This document shows positions 8,883 through 17,255 of a DNA stretch of 64,000 nucleotides, in pieces. Positions within the stretch are counted from its first letter, which is position 1, and each line of letters begins with the position of its first letter. The translations under genes were made by a program, and so were the position numbers. The DNA is from Actinoallomurus sp050942425 (GTDB lineage: Bacteria > Actinomycetota > Actinomycetes > Streptosporangiales > Streptosporangiaceae): contig NZ_CP192063.1 in the NCBI RefSeq assembly GCF_050942425.1, positions 496,001 to 560,000 of the forward strand, in the 5' to 3' direction. The notes under the pieces are model-generated. The model was not told the DNA's origin and searched no databases. It saw only the letters and a program-made list of their open reading frames with translations.

Positions 8883-9278
8883 ATGGAGCGAACGGCGGTC
8901 AACCCGTGGGCGTGGTCGGTGGAGATGGGGTACGACCAGGGTGAGATCGTCTCCGGGCACACCCGGACCCTGTACTGCTCTGGGCAGACCGCGATGAGCG
9001 GCGACGGCAAGCCCCAGCATGCCGGTGACATGGCGGCGCAGTTGGCGCTGAGCCTCGACAACCTGGAGACCGTGCTCGGGGAGGCCGGCATGTCCCTCGC
9101 GAACCTCGTCCGGCTCAACGTCTACACCACCGACGTCGACCGGCTCTTCGAGCACTACGGCGTGCTGGCGTCGCGGTTGGGCGCCGCCGGGGTGGCACCG
9201 TCCACCACGATGCTCGGGGTGACACGGCTGGCGATCCCCGACCTGATGGTCGAACTTGAGGGGACCGCCGTCGCGTGA
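8883..9278 (+). CDS. RidA/YjgF/YER057c/UK114 family protein
   Basis: The product is 131 aa from ATG 8883, chosen because it follows GGAG and gives the family's usual start (MERTAVNPWAWSVEMGYDQGE). A GTG at 8823 would add 20 residues with no family match. The protein has the RidA fold signatures LYCSGQTAMSGDGKPQHAGDMAAQ and NLVRLNVYTTDVD. Family members hydrolyse reactive enamines/imines from amino acid metabolism, or act as binding proteins. The classic catalytic Arg of RidA aligns near LVRLNVYTTD. The gene is divergent from a WYL regulator that probably controls it. A strong hairpin follows the stop. Confidence 0.88.
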   Translation: MERTAVNPWAWSVEMGYDQGEIVSGHTRTLYCSGQTAMSGDGKPQHAGDMAAQLALSLDNLETVLGEAGMSLANLVRLNVYTTDVDRLFEHYGVLASRLGAAGVAPSTTMLGVTRLAIPDLMVELEGTAVA

Positions 9279-9284
9279 TGCGAT

Positions 9285-9320
9285 CGTGCCGCCTCCGGCA
9301 GGGCTGCCGGAGGCGGCACG
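9285..9320 (+). terminator. Strong hairpin terminator after RidA gene
   Basis: A perfect 16-bp stem (CGTGCCGCCTCCGGCA with its complement) closes a GGGC loop, starting 6 bases after the RidA stop codon. No T-run follows, as is usual in actinobacteria. Confidence 0.85.
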
Positions 9321-9549
9321 AGAAGTAGGCAGGCGGGCGATATCCGGTGTTCGTCTGCCTGCTCGACGTACGCCGGCGCCGCAGTGTCCGCGGACCTGAG
9401 TACGCACTCACGCCGGCCGAGACGGACGCGTGCGCGATGAGCGGTTCGGTCGGCGCTTGAAAAGAACGGCAACCATTGATCGAGTTCTTTTGCCGTGTGG
9501 TCGGCGCCCGTGTCGGGGTCTGTGTTGGTTCTGGTGATCGGGTGGTGAA

Positions 9550-9744
9550 GTGGCTCCGTATAGCACGGTGGCGGTGGGGGATCATCAGTTGGAAGAGTTA
9601 TGGTCCGCTTTCTGGGGCGGCGTCGCTCTTGGTTCCCGGTTCGGGTTCGGTCATCTCGCGAAGTTGTCGTTCACCTGCGGGAATGTGGTGTGGTTCGTGG
9701 GTGGAGTGGGTTTTTTGGTGTGGGGTGGAAAAGGGGTTGGATAA
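9550..9744 (+). CDS. Candidate small membrane protein in the repeat leader
   Basis: A GTG-started frame of 64 codons gives a short polar start (VAPYSTVAVGDHQLEELW) and a hydrophobic glycine-rich tail (NVVWFVGGVGFLVWGGKGVG). In the second repeat copy (from 14106) a 1-base deletion changes the frame after about 30 residues, so the reading frame is not conserved. That argues against strong selection. It may be only leader RNA. I do not recognise a family. Confidence 0.25.
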   Translation: MAPYSTVAVGDHQLEELWSAFWGGVALGSRFGFGHLAKLSFTCGNVVWFVGGVGFLVWGGKGVG

Positions 9745-9884
9745 GGGCGTGGGTGGAGAAGTTCGGTGGTTTGTGCGTGTTTCTGATCACGTGTATTGCG
9801 GCAAACCAGGTCCGGGTGGTTGAGGTCTCACCAGACCGGAAGCGCGCTCACCCAGAGCGGCCCTGGAGTTACGGAGATGACCTT

Positions 9885-10367
9885 ATGCGTACGATCCTGG
9901 CGACCGCCGCGACCGCTGCGATTCTCGCTCTTGGCCTGTCGGCCTGCAACAACGCCGGAGGCACTGCGGCGGCCCCGGCGCCGTCGTCGGCCACGTCGTC
10001 GGCTGCGGCGACCAAGGCATCCCCTTCCGCTTCCGCCTCCTCTTCTGCGGGGCAGTCGACCGGGTCCAAGCAGCACAACACCGCGCCGTCCAAGCAGGAC
10101 GCGCAGCCCAGCGACGGGAATGAGGCCGAGGGTGAGTTGACGTATCTCGCGCCCGGTAAGTACCAGGTGGGTGACACGGTGTTCTTCACGGCCACCGACA
10201 CGGTCCTGATCGTGGCGGGCGGTAAGTGCCCGGATGGGGCGGCCCGTCCGGACAACCACTGCACCACCGACAACATGGACATGTGGGTCCAGTCCGCGCA
10301 GCGCTTCGCGAAGGTCAGCTTCAGCGGCCAGGCCGCCACCGTCATCCGCGAAGTCAACGACATCTGA
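9885..10367 (+). CDS. Small lipoprotein, copy 1
   Basis: The product is 160 aa. ATG 9885 follows GGAG. The signal peptide MRTILATAATAAILALGLSAC ends in the lipobox LSAC, so the Cys near residue 21 is lipidated. A Ser/Ala/Thr-rich linker (about residues 25-75) leads to a compact C-terminal domain (LTYLAPGKYQVGDTVFFTATDTVLIVAGGKCP) with two cysteines that could form a disulfide. No enzymatic motif is visible. A near-identical paralogue lies at 14440-14928, differing only in the linker. It is anchored on the outer face of the membrane; function unknown. Confidence 0.8.
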   Translation: MRTILATAATAAILALGLSACNNAGGTAAAPAPSSATSSAAATKASPSASASSSAGQSTGSKQHNTAPSKQDAQPSDGNEAEGELTYLAPGKYQVGDTVFFTATDTVLIVAGGKCPDGAARPDNHCTTDNMDMWVQSAQRFAKVSFSGQAATVIREVNDI

Positions 10368-10475
10368 GGATGGCCCGCCTCAAGGCCCGCATCCAGGCAG
10401 CCCAACGGCGCTGAGACTTGGGCGCGTATTCGACACGGCCACCCGTTGACGACCGAACACGACCAGACACACAAC

Positions 10476-10516
10476 GAACAGCGTCCGACCTCATCCATAC
10501 AGGTCGGGCGCTGTTC
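10476..10516 (+). terminator. Hairpin terminator, repeat copy 1
   Basis: GAACAGCGTCCGACCT pairs with AGGTCGGGCGCTGTTC (one T-G wobble) around a 9-base loop, about 110 bases after the lipoprotein stop. It is conserved in both repeat copies and forms their right end. Confidence 0.8.
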
Positions 10517-10561
10517 GCAAAGATCACGACTTGTGGGTGACTGTGCGTCGCTTGCTGGGTC

Positions 10562-11117
10562 TTACTTGTCGGCTGGCGTGTAGACCAGTTCGAGGATTCC
10601 GGACGGGAAGGCCGTGCTTTTCACCAAGCGCAGGTTCACGGCCTGATCAAGCTCGGGGAACAGAGGTGCGCCCTTGCCGGTGACGGCGGGTAGCACCCAC
10701 AGCCGGTACTTCGACCACGCCGAGCTTGATCAGGGAGTGCATGAACTCGGTGCCACCGGCGGCGATGAGGTCCTTGCCGGGCTCGGCCTTGAGCTTGGCG
10801 ATCTCTTCCGCCGTGTCACCGCCGGCGATCCGGGTCTCGGGCCAGTCGTCGGCGGTTTTGAGGGTGCGGGAGAACACGACCTTGGGGATCTCGTTCATCG
10901 CCTTGGCGGACGGGTGCTCGGAGTTGGGCCAGTATCCGGCCATGATCTCGTAGGTGTTGCGGCCCATGAGGAAGGCCCCGGCCTCCCACAGCCGGCTGAC
11001 AAAATACTTCTCCTGCTCAGGGTCGTCGATGCTCATCATGACGTCCCGGATTCCGTTGTCCCCGTCAGCGCTCTTACCGTCGAGCGAGACGTAAAAACCC
11101 AGAATCAACTTCCGCAT
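10562..11117 (-). pseudogene. Frameshifted dihydrofolate-reductase-family (RibD C-terminal-like) protein
   Basis: The start is ATG 11117 with GGAGGG 5 bases upstream (MRKLILGFYVSLDGKSADGD). The frame encodes the YyaP/YwjB type of DHFR-like fold, with LMGRNTYEIMAGYW, VVFSRTLKTADDW and DLIAAGGTEFMHSLIKLG. After KLGVVE the frame breaks. The remainder, YRLWVLPAVTGKGAPLFPELDQ and VKSTAFPSGILELVYTPADK, continues in another frame to a TAA at 10562. Family members normally read VDEYRLWV here, so two bases appear to be missing. The total span is 556 bases, not a multiple of three. It is either a pseudogene or a sequencing error. Relatives are small reductases of unknown substrate. Confidence 0.8.
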
Positions 11118-12226
11118 CCAGTCCCTCCAGTTGCTTCTTCCCGAGCCGGGACGGTCCCGGCACGCGCCCAACGCCCCGAGGGGGGTGCTTGGATGAGCTC
11201 ATCGCTGATCAGCGTCCACCGCTCGATCAGCTCGTGCTCAATGGTTGATCACACACACTCAGACCGACGGTTCCCCCAAAACTCATCGCGCTCCGCGCCA
11301 TCGGCACCTCTCACTCGCAGTGGTAAGCCGCTTCCTCCCGCCACAACCATCCGGGTGGCTCCCAAACTCACTAACACGGCCTCACGTCTACCAAGCGCCG
11401 CAGAGCCACTGACTAACATCCGGCTCTCGAACTCACTTACACAGCCACTCATCGGCAGTGCCAATGAGAAGAGTCAGGGACGTGACGGCATGAGGGCCGC
11501 GGCTTCCCTGCTCGCTGACCGGGTCGGGGCCGGTCATGGCCGTAGGCCACCCCGTAAGGGGCGACCGAAGGGAGCAGCCGGCGCCGTGGGCAGATTCCAG
11601 CGCAAGCGTCCACGGCGTAGAAGCCGCTGCCCGGAGCCCTGCGAGGCTGCCCGATGGAGCTGGCAACCTACTTCTTGGGCGTCGCTTCGTCGCCTCGGGG
11701 CGGCCGTGACCGGGCTGCGAGACGGGACCGGACGGGAACAGGCCGTGCCCGGCTCACCGAGCCGGGCACGGCCTGTTCCGGCGCCCGCTTGCGGGTGCCC
11801 TTGAATACCTGGACAAACTCACGGTCGGCGCTGCCTCGCCCTGCTCCAACGTGTGACGGCGTGTGATCACGACAGGCGCCGTACGGCGGTGTTGCTGTAC
11901 TTCCGTGCTGTAGTGCGCCACGAGGTGTTGTGTGACCGAGTGGAGGTGGAAGGACTCCATCGCCTGGTTGTCGCAGCAGTCGGGTGGAGCTGAGGGCAGC
12001 CCGATCCCGGGGGTGCCGGGAGGGCGGGAAGCAGCGCTGGCAACGGGGGGCGGGCCAGAACTGCCAGATGGCCCGGGCTCTCCTAGCGAGACGAGAAGGT
12101 GCACGACAGAAACCAGTGCTAAATCCCCGTAAGGGAAGTGCCGGCTCCAACCCGGTGGATATGGGACGGTGTGCATCGCGTGACGATCTAAGAACTGTCT
12201 CGCCGACCCCCGCGCTTTGCAGCCGG
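11118..12226. other. 1.1-kb stretch without a recognised gene
   Basis: Several short frames exist on both strands but none looks like a known protein. The stretch holds a perfect 20-bp hairpin (11735-11779) and two hairpins capped by a GTAA (GNRA-type) tetraloop, CCCCGTAAGGGG near 11553 and CCCCGTAAGGGA near 12127. The second lies in sequence that looks more like structured RNA than coding DNA. A decayed group II intron or other RNA is possible but unproven. Confidence 0.4.
11735..11779. terminator. Perfect 20-bp hairpin, bidirectional terminator-like
   Basis: GGAACAGGCCGTGCCCGGCT pairs perfectly with its complement around a CACCG loop. It stands alone in a region without a clear gene on either side, so what it terminates is not known. 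Confidence 0.6.
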
Positions 12227-12267
12227 GAATTCTCCGCTCCGAGCAATGGTATTGGTGCGGAGAATTC
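12227..12267 (-). terminator. Inverted repeat downstream of the small secreted protein
   Basis: GAATTCTCCGC and GCGGAGAATTC form a perfect 11-bp stem with a 19-base loop, 14 bases beyond the stop of the leftward gene at 12282. It is a plausible weak terminator. Confidence 0.45.
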
Positions 12268-12281
12268 TCAGTGCGGGTAGG

Positions 12282-12533
12282 TCAGCGCTCCCACAGGGTC
12301 CAGTGGCCGTCTGTCTCCGGGTAGCACGAGAATTGGGTGTAGCCGCCGTTGTCCGCTGGGTTGGAGGTGTCGTGGATTCCGTCTATCTGGCAGGAGAGCA
12401 GGTTCGGGTACCCGCCTCCGACCACCGTCCATTGCCCGGGGGCGGCGAGAGCGGTGCCCGTGGTCAGTGAGACCGTGGCCACGGCGGCACCGGCGATCAG
12501 ACCGGCAGCGACGATAGAGCGCAAGGACTTCAT
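12282..12533 (-). CDS. Small secreted protein, two cysteines
   Basis: The product is 83 aa. ATG 12533 has GAGGAGAG just upstream. MKSLRSIVAAGLIAGAAVATVSLTTGTALA is a clear Sec signal peptide, leaving a mature protein of about 53 residues (APGQWTVVGGGYPNLLSCQ...FSCYPETDGHWTLWER). Two cysteines may form a disulfide. Small proteins of this size with Trp/Gly-rich mature parts are common in actinomycetes, but I know no function for this one. It lies between the two lipoprotein repeat copies. Confidence 0.8.
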   Translation of the reverse strand: MKSLRSIVAAGLIAGAAVATVSLTTGTALAAPGQWTVVGGGYPNLLSCQIDGIHDTSNPADNGGYTQFSCYPETDGHWTLWER

Positions 12534-12888
12534 GTATCTCTCCTCTGAACGGGGCCGGGGCCGAAACGGCCAGCGACTCCTTGCGTGTCGTACATAGAGT
12601 CAGATGCTCACTACAGTGGCGTAAGTTCGCGGTGTTGCGGGATTTTCGGTGAATGTGCTGGTGAGGCTGCCGATAATCTTCTGTCGGCGTGGTCCTTGAG
12701 TGTCCGGATCGCCCGTCCCAACCGAATCCGGTGGCGCCGTCACCGTCAACAAAGCCGGGTGGGGCATCCACTCCAGCGTGGAAGACGGCGAGTCCGGTGA
12801 TAAAGGCTTTCGCTCCGGCTTCAGTGGTGTTCCGCGTCGGATGGGCCGGTCAACCGGTTCGGGCCGGGACCGGTCCGCAGAGGCCGCA

Positions 12889-12925
12889 CGTCCGACCCTT
12901 TTCAGGAGTGACATCACCCCTGTTC
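12889..12925. repeat. Weak remnant of a tRNA-Phe attachment site
   Basis: GTCCGACC, CTTTTCAGGAGTGACATC and ACCCCTG resemble the att-like sites at 15086 and 21606 (CTTTTCAGGAGTAACAAC... and TTTTTCAGGAGTAGCAAC...). The stretch is too short and diverged to be certain on its own. It is listed because it fits the ladder of such sites up to the tRNA-Phe gene. The rest of 12534-13005 holds no gene I recognise. Confidence 0.35.
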
Positions 12926-13005
12926 ACAGTGTCGATGCCGAGGTCGGACGGTGGCCGACGTGTGCCTGCGTGAGCTGGAAGAGGACGTTGCCGTCATGGG
13001 TGCCG

Positions 13006-13362
13006 TCAACGGTCGGTGTCCTTGGGATGGCGAGGCGATGCGTAGACGACCCAGACGGTGCGGCTGTCATCGTCGATCACGTACGGGACGCGGCCGCCGC
13101 TGGTGACCTCGTATTCCCACTGTTCGAGATCGCGGCCGTTGTGGCGGTGGGTGGCGAGGTCACCGCGAAGACGATGCTGTCGTTCGTGGTTGGACCGGGA
13201 ACGCGGCTCGTTGCGCAGGGAGTCCAGGCATCGGCGGGTGTTGGACAGGGCGAGGCGGCACAGCTTTTCTCAGCCGCGTACCGCCTCGCTGGTACCGAAT
13301 CGGACGCCCCACTCGTCGTCTGGCGGTGGGACGGTGACCCTGTCGCCTCGCTTCGGACTCAA
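13006..13362 (-). pseudogene. RelE-like toxin with an internal stop codon
   Basis: The frame starts with a TTG at 13362 that overlaps the antitoxin stop and runs 118 codons to a TGA at 13006-13008. It encodes VTVPPPDDEWGVRFGTSEAVRG, then a TGA (13270-13272), then EKLCRLALSNTRRCLDSLRNEP, EQWEYEVTSGGRVPYVIDDD and VWVVYASPRHPKDTDR. Related toxins have Trp (TGG) where the TGA stands. No alternative ATG or GTG lies soon after it. The family consists of ribosome-dependent or related mRNA interferases. The toxin is therefore probably dead while the antitoxin upstream is intact. A sequencing error is the alternative. Confidence 0.7.
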
Positions 13363-13826
13363 GGCGCGACCTCGACCGAACCGAAGTCGCCGGAGGTCGG
13401 TCGGAGCGCCTCCTCGTACTGCGCGCGATCTGCCTTGATACGCGCGGTGGCACGCCAGCCGGTGATCACTTCTTGGGCGTTCGTGTCGAGGTCGAGTTCG
13501 GCGGCGTCGGACAGCGCGTCGACCAGCTCGAGGGTGAAGGCGCGGACCTCTTCGGTGCTTAGGTGGCGTGCCCAGGGGAAGACGTCGGGCATGGCGAGCA
13601 GCAGCGCGCGGGCGCTCGGGTCGTGCTTCATCAGCGCCAAGAAGATCCGCGATGCGGTCGTCAGCGTCTCGTCACGCTGCTCTTCGCGGTCGGCTGCGGT
13701 GAGGTAGAAGTCAGGGGCGTTGCGGTGGGTGACCCGCAGTCGGCCGAGGCGCGATGCGCGCTCGGCGACGGACTTGGGGTTGCGGGACAGGTCGGAGAAG
13801 GTGACTGCGTCCGCGGTGGTGCCCAT
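13359..13826 (-). CDS. Phd-like (prevent-host-death) antitoxin
   Basis: The product is 155 aa from ATG 13826 (MGTTADAVTFSDLSRNPKSV). Residues 1-50 resemble the Phd/YefM DNA-binding fold (VTFSDLSRNPKSVAERASRLGRLRVTHRNAPDFYLT). The rest is a long helical region (RIFLALMKHDPSARALLLAMPDVFPWARHLSTEEVRAF) typical of the larger actinobacterial antitoxins of this type. The stop overlaps the first codon of the toxin gene by 4 bases, so they were translated together. With its toxin broken, it may now act only as a DNA-binding protein. Confidence 0.75.
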   Translation of the reverse strand: MGTTADAVTFSDLSRNPKSVAERASRLGRLRVTHRNAPDFYLTAADREEQRDETLTTASRIFLALMKHDPSARALLLAMPDVFPWARHLSTEEVRAFTLELVDALSDAAELDLDTNAQEVITGWRATARIKADRAQYEEALRPTSGDFGSVEVAP

Positions 13827-13904
13827 GCCGACAGCATATTCAGATCGTGTTCTGAAGTTGTCCTCGGTGGTCGCTGCCGTCGTCAGGCTGCTAAGGGCGC
13901 CGCA

Positions 13905-14030
13905 GGGCGGTTCTGCACACCGACGTCGACCAGCATCGCCCGCTCTGCCTGAGGACTCCGAACTCGCCCAGGCCATCGCCGTGCTGGCCCGCGCCGAGCA
14001 AGACGCCCAGAAGGTCCATGCATGGCCACG
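13905..14030 (+). other. Possible C-terminal coding relic before repeat copy 2
   Basis: One frame reads ALPEDSELAQAIAVLARAEQDAQKV, which has the codon use and helical charge pattern of a real protein tail. It has no start nearby and runs into the 1-kb repeat at 14031. I do not recognise the family. It may be a gene truncated by the duplication. Confidence 0.3.
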
Positions 14031-14439
14031 ATTGATCGAGTTCTTTTGCCGTGTGGTCGGCGCCCGTGTCGGGGTCTGTGTTGGTTCTGGTGATCGGGTG
14101 GTGAAGTGGCTCCGTATAGCATGTTTGCGGTGGGGGATCATCAGCTGGAAGAGTTATGGTCCGCTTTCTGGGGCGGCGTCGCTCTTGGTCCGGGTTTGGG
14201 TTCGGTCATCTCGCGAAGTTGTTGTTCACCTGCGGGAATGTGGTGTTGTTCGTGGGTGGAGTGGGTTTTTTGGTGTGGGGTGGAAAAGGGGTTGGATAAG
14301 GGCGTGGGTGGAGAAGTTCGGTGGTTTGTGCGTGTTTCTGATCACGTGTATTGCGGCAAACCAGGTCCGGGTGGTTGAGGTCTCACCAGACCGGAAGCGC
14401 GCTCACCCAGAGCGGCCCTGGAGTTACGGAGATGACCTT

Positions 14440-14928
14440 ATGCGTACGATCCTGGCGACCGCCGCGACCGCTGCGATTCTCGCTCTTGGCCTGTCGGCCT
14501 GCAACAACGCCGGAGGCACTGCGGCGGCCCCGGCGCCGTCGTCGGCCGCGTCGTCGGCTGCGGCGACCAAGGCTTCGCCTTCCGCTTCCGCTTCGTCTTC
14601 CTCTTCGTCTTCCGCGTCGGCGGGGTCCAAGCAGCACAACACCGCGCCGTCTAAGCAGGACGCGCAGCCCAGCGACGGGAATGAGGCCGAGGGTGAGTTG
14701 ACGTATCTCGCGCCCGGTAAGTACCAGGTGGGTGACACGGTGTTCTTCACGGCCACCGACACGGTCCTGATCGTGGCGGGCGGTAAGTGCCCGGATGGGG
14801 CGGCCCGTCCGGACAACCACTGCACCACCGACAACATGGACATGTGGGTCCAGTCCGCGCAGCGCTTCGCGAAGGTCAGCTTCAGTGGCCAGGCCGCCAC
14901 CGTCATCCGCGAAGTCAACGACATCTAA
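14440..14928 (+). CDS. Small lipoprotein, copy 2
   Basis: The product is 162 aa and is the paralogue of 9885-10367. The signal peptide, lipobox (LSAC) and the whole C-terminal domain from SKQHNTAPSKQDAQPSDGNE onward are identical. The linker carries SASASSSSSSSASAG in place of SASASSSAGQSTG, consistent with slippage in a Ser-codon repeat. The upstream ribosome site and downstream hairpin are also duplicated, so both copies may be expressed. Function unknown. Confidence 0.8.
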   Translation: MRTILATAATAAILALGLSACNNAGGTAAAPAPSSAASSAAATKASPSASASSSSSSSASAGSKQHNTAPSKQDAQPSDGNEAEGELTYLAPGKYQVGDTVFFTATDTVLIVAGGKCPDGAARPDNHCTTDNMDMWVQSAQRFAKVSFSGQAATVIREVNDI

Positions 14929-15036
14929 GGATGATCCGCCTCAAGCCCCGCATCCAGGCAGCCCAACGGCGCTGAGACTTGGGCACGTATTCGACACGGC
15001 CACCCGTTGACGACCGAACACGACCAGACACACAAC

Positions 15037-15077
15037 GAACAGCGTCCGACCTCATCCATACAGGTCGGGCGCTGTTC
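15037..15077 (+). terminator. Hairpin terminator, repeat copy 2
   Basis: Same 16-bp stem as at 10476-10516. Only 8 bases separate it from a tRNA-Phe-like attachment remnant. Confidence 0.8.
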
Positions 15078-15085
15078 CACTTATC

Positions 15086-15129
15086 GGCAGAGGCAGGGCC
15101 GAACCTCCCACCCTCCACTTTTCAGGAGT
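15086..15129. repeat. Diverged tRNA-Phe 3'-half copy (old att site)
   Basis: GGCAGAGGCAGGGCCGAACC...CCACTTTTCAGGAG aligns with the 3' half of the tRNA-Phe gene at 25179 with roughly seven changes in 43 bases. The flank AGTAACAACCCCCTGCTC matches the flank of the better-preserved site at 21606, so it is an older copy of the same element end. Confidence 0.6.
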
Positions 15130-15253
15130 AACAACCCCCTGCTCGCTCCGGCGTGCGCCGTGAACGGGGTGGTGACCGGTTCTGTGACGTCGCTGTGACC
15201 GGCTCCTTGGCAGTCTGCCCGGCGTTCGTGTTTCCCGCGAGGAAGGGTTCCTT

Positions 15254-16834
15254 ATGAGACGTGCCATAGTCGGTGGCGTGGGTGGTTTGGCCTGCGTGGT
15301 GCTGGCGCTGGGCAGCGCGGCACTGGGCACCTCCGTGCCGGCCGCCACCGTGGCGAGCCGGTCGGTTTCGGCGGTCGAGTGGAAGCCCTGCCCCACCTAT
15401 TCCGATGAGGTGATCAAGAGCCTGGGCGCACCCAGCGAGCAGATACCGCAGTTCCGCGCGCAGCTGAAGCGCCTGGAGTGCGGGACGATCAGCGTCCCGC
15501 TGGATTACCGCCGCCCGGAAGGCCGGAAGATCAGCATCGCGTTCACCCGGCTGAAGGCCGTGGGCACCGAGCACCGGCTCGGCGCGCTGGCGATAGCCCC
15601 GGGCGGGCCTGGCGGCAGCGGATATCTCGACCCCATCGCGACGACGCTCAGGAACAAGGAGATCGCCCGGCTCAACGACCGGTACGACCTCATCGGCCTC
15701 GATCCCCGTGGAGTGAACTACAGCACCAAGACCAGCTGCGCAGGTACGCCTCCTCCCAATGCGGGACCCGGACCGCTGACCAAGGCGTCGGCCAAGCGGA
15801 TCTACGAGGCTCAGGCGGCGGACAACGCCGCCTGCGGACGGTCCGATCCGGCCTTCCTCGGGCAGCTGACCACCGCGAACGTGGCCCGGGACCTGGATCG
15901 GGTGCGAGCCGCACTCGGTGAGCGCAGGTTCAACATCCTCGGCTTCTCTTGGGGCACCTGGCTCGGCGCGGTGTACCGCAGCCTCTTCGCCGACCGTACG
16001 GGGCGCGTCTTCCTGGACAGCCCGGCACCGCCGTACACCAGCTTCGCCGAGCATGACAAGGGGGTCGCTGAGGCCACAGAGCGGAACTTCGCGCGTATGG
16101 CGGCGTGGCTCGCGCGCTACCACACGACGTACGGCCTGGGCGCCACCGCACAGCAGGTGCGGGCCGCGGTCTTGAAGCTGCGCCACGACTATGACGCCAA
16201 CCCCAAGACGTTCACCGACCTGAACAGACCGATCGACGGCTCCTCCATCGCCCAACTGGCCGGCACGACTTCACCTCAATGGCCGCAGGCCGGCCGGGCG
16301 CTCGCCGAGCTGCGGGACGCGACCGGCTCCCAAGCACCGCCCACCGTCAAAAAGATCTTCGGCGCCGAACCGGCCAAGCCCGTCCCCGGCGCACCCGAGA
16401 TGATGAACATGACGATGAACCGGGCGACCGTCTGCAACGAAGATGAGAGCCGGCACGGCTTCTCCGCCGCCTGGACCGCCTACCAGCAGCGCCTCAAGCG
16501 CAACCCGGTGACGGCCTTCTACTTCGGCGCCGGATGCGCCGGCTGGCCGCTGCCCGTACAACAGACCCGGGTGCACCGCACTGGGGGGTCGCTGGTCTTG
16601 TCCGGGCACCGTTACGACATCATGTCCGCCTACAAGTGGACCCTGCAGATGCAGGCCGCCATCGGCGGCAAGGTCTACACCGTCGATGACGACGTCCACG
16701 TCTCGGCCACACGCGTGCCCGAATGCGCCGCAGACGTGGTGGCCTACTTCACCACCGGCCGGATCGACCACGGCTGCAGCGGAGAGAAGGTGCCAACTCC
16801 AACGGACCCGCAACAAGCCGGATCCCGGACCTGA
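15254..16834 (+). CDS. Secreted alpha/beta hydrolase, tripeptidyl-aminopeptidase-like (S33 family)
   Basis: The product is 526 aa from ATG 15254. The signal peptide is MRRAIVGGVGGLACVVLALGSAALG. The hydrolase core has the oxyanion region LAIAPGGPGGSGY, DLIGLDPRGVNYS, and the nucleophile elbow GFSWGTWLG (Ser near residue 234). The C-terminal TAP-like segment contains LVLSGHRYD and VDDDVHVSA, where the catalytic His is expected. This architecture matches the Streptomyces tripeptidyl/prolyl aminopeptidases (SlpD/E, TAP). They are exported and cut tripeptides from extracellular proteins. It probably degrades peptides outside the cell. Confidence 0.85.
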   Translation: MRRAIVGGVGGLACVVLALGSAALGTSVPAATVASRSVSAVEWKPCPTYSDEVIKSLGAPSEQIPQFRAQLKRLECGTISVPLDYRRPEGRKISIAFTRLKAVGTEHRLGALAIAPGGPGGSGYLDPIATTLRNKEIARLNDRYDLIGLDPRGVNYSTKTSCAGTPPPNAGPGPLTKASAKRIYEAQAADNAACGRSDPAFLGQLTTANVARDLDRVRAALGERRFNILGFSWGTWLGAVYRSLFADRTGRVFLDSPAPPYTSFAEHDKGVAEATERNFARMAAWLARYHTTYGLGATAQQVRAAVLKLRHDYDANPKTFTDLNRPIDGSSIAQLAGTTSPQWPQAGRALAELRDATGSQAPPTVKKIFGAEPAKPVPGAPEMMNMTMNRATVCNEDESRHGFSAAWTAYQQRLKRNPVTAFYFGAGCAGWPLPVQQTRVHRTGGSLVLSGHRYDIMSAYKWTLQMQAAIGGKVYTVDDDVHVSATRVPECAADVVAYFTTGRIDHGCSGEKVPTPTDPQQAGSRT

Positions 16835-17059
16835 CCACTCCACCAGAACCGACAGCCGACAGGACAGATCAGGAGCCGGCCGGCAGCTCATCGGGCCGCC
16901 AGGCTCCGCACGCGGACGGGGCGGCCGCCGCTTCGGTCACCGGGGCGGCCGCCGGTCAACCGGCACCAGGAGCAGCAACGCCTCTGGCGGAAGACCGCCG
17001 AGGCGTGCCGGACACGACGGTACGGGGCTGCCCGGACGACCGGGACTGCCGGGTCTCGA
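16835..17059. other. Intergenic stretch with no gene seen
   Basis: Between the aminopeptidase-like gene and the monooxygenase relic. Frames here encode low-complexity Arg/Gly/Ala sequence typical of out-of-frame GC-rich DNA. I see no terminator or RNA gene. Confidence 0.5.
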
Positions 17060-17255
17060 GCGCGCGTTCGCCGCAAGCGGTGTGCCGCTGACCGTGCGGA
17101 CCGGGCGCAGCGAGGAGGTCGCCCGGTGCTACGAGAGGCGTATGTGCTGGTCTGCCCGGACGGCCATGTGGCGTGGCGCGGGGACGACCTGCCATGCGAC
17201 CCGGCGGCGCCGGCCGACACGGTACGAGGGACGGAGCCGACGCCGGACACAGCAA
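17060..17255 (+). pseudogene. C-terminal relic of an FAD-dependent aromatic monooxygenase
   Basis: One frame reads ERAFAASGVPLTVRTGRSEE. After a frame change another reads LREAYVLVCPDGHVAWRGDD and DPAAPADTVRG. Together they match the C-terminal thioredoxin-like end of PheA/TfdB-type FAD monooxygenases, where VLVRPDGHVAWRGD is typical. The first about 450 residues of such a protein are absent. The relic reads straight into the frame of the SGNH gene downstream, so a naive start for that gene would wrongly include it. Confidence 0.6.

Larger units (their letters stand above)
9475..10516. repeat. 1.04-kb direct repeat, copy 1
   Basis: The stretch from ATTGATCGAG to CTGTTC recurs at 14031-15077 in the same orientation with few differences. 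Each copy holds about 410 bases of leader, a lipoprotein gene and a terminator hairpin. The copies differ by a short change in the Ser-rich linker of the lipoprotein and by a 1-base indel in the leader. No inverted ends or target duplication are seen, so this looks like a segmental duplication. Confidence 0.95.
14031..15077. repeat. 1.04-kb direct repeat, copy 2
   Basis: Same orientation as 9475-10516. The small differences are a 1-base deletion in the leader and a changed Ser-rich linker in the lipoprotein gene. The 3.5 kb between the copies hold the broken reductase, the small secreted protein and the Phd/RelE locus. Recombination between the copies would delete all of these. Confidence 0.95.

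Noticed and set aside
11668..12246. Minus-strand frames of 140-192 codons
   Set aside because: They read through a perfect 20-bp hairpin, lack ribosome sites and match no family I know.
12700..13707. 335-codon plus-strand frame
   Set aside because: It runs antisense to the Phd-like antitoxin and the RelE relic, both of which have family signatures.
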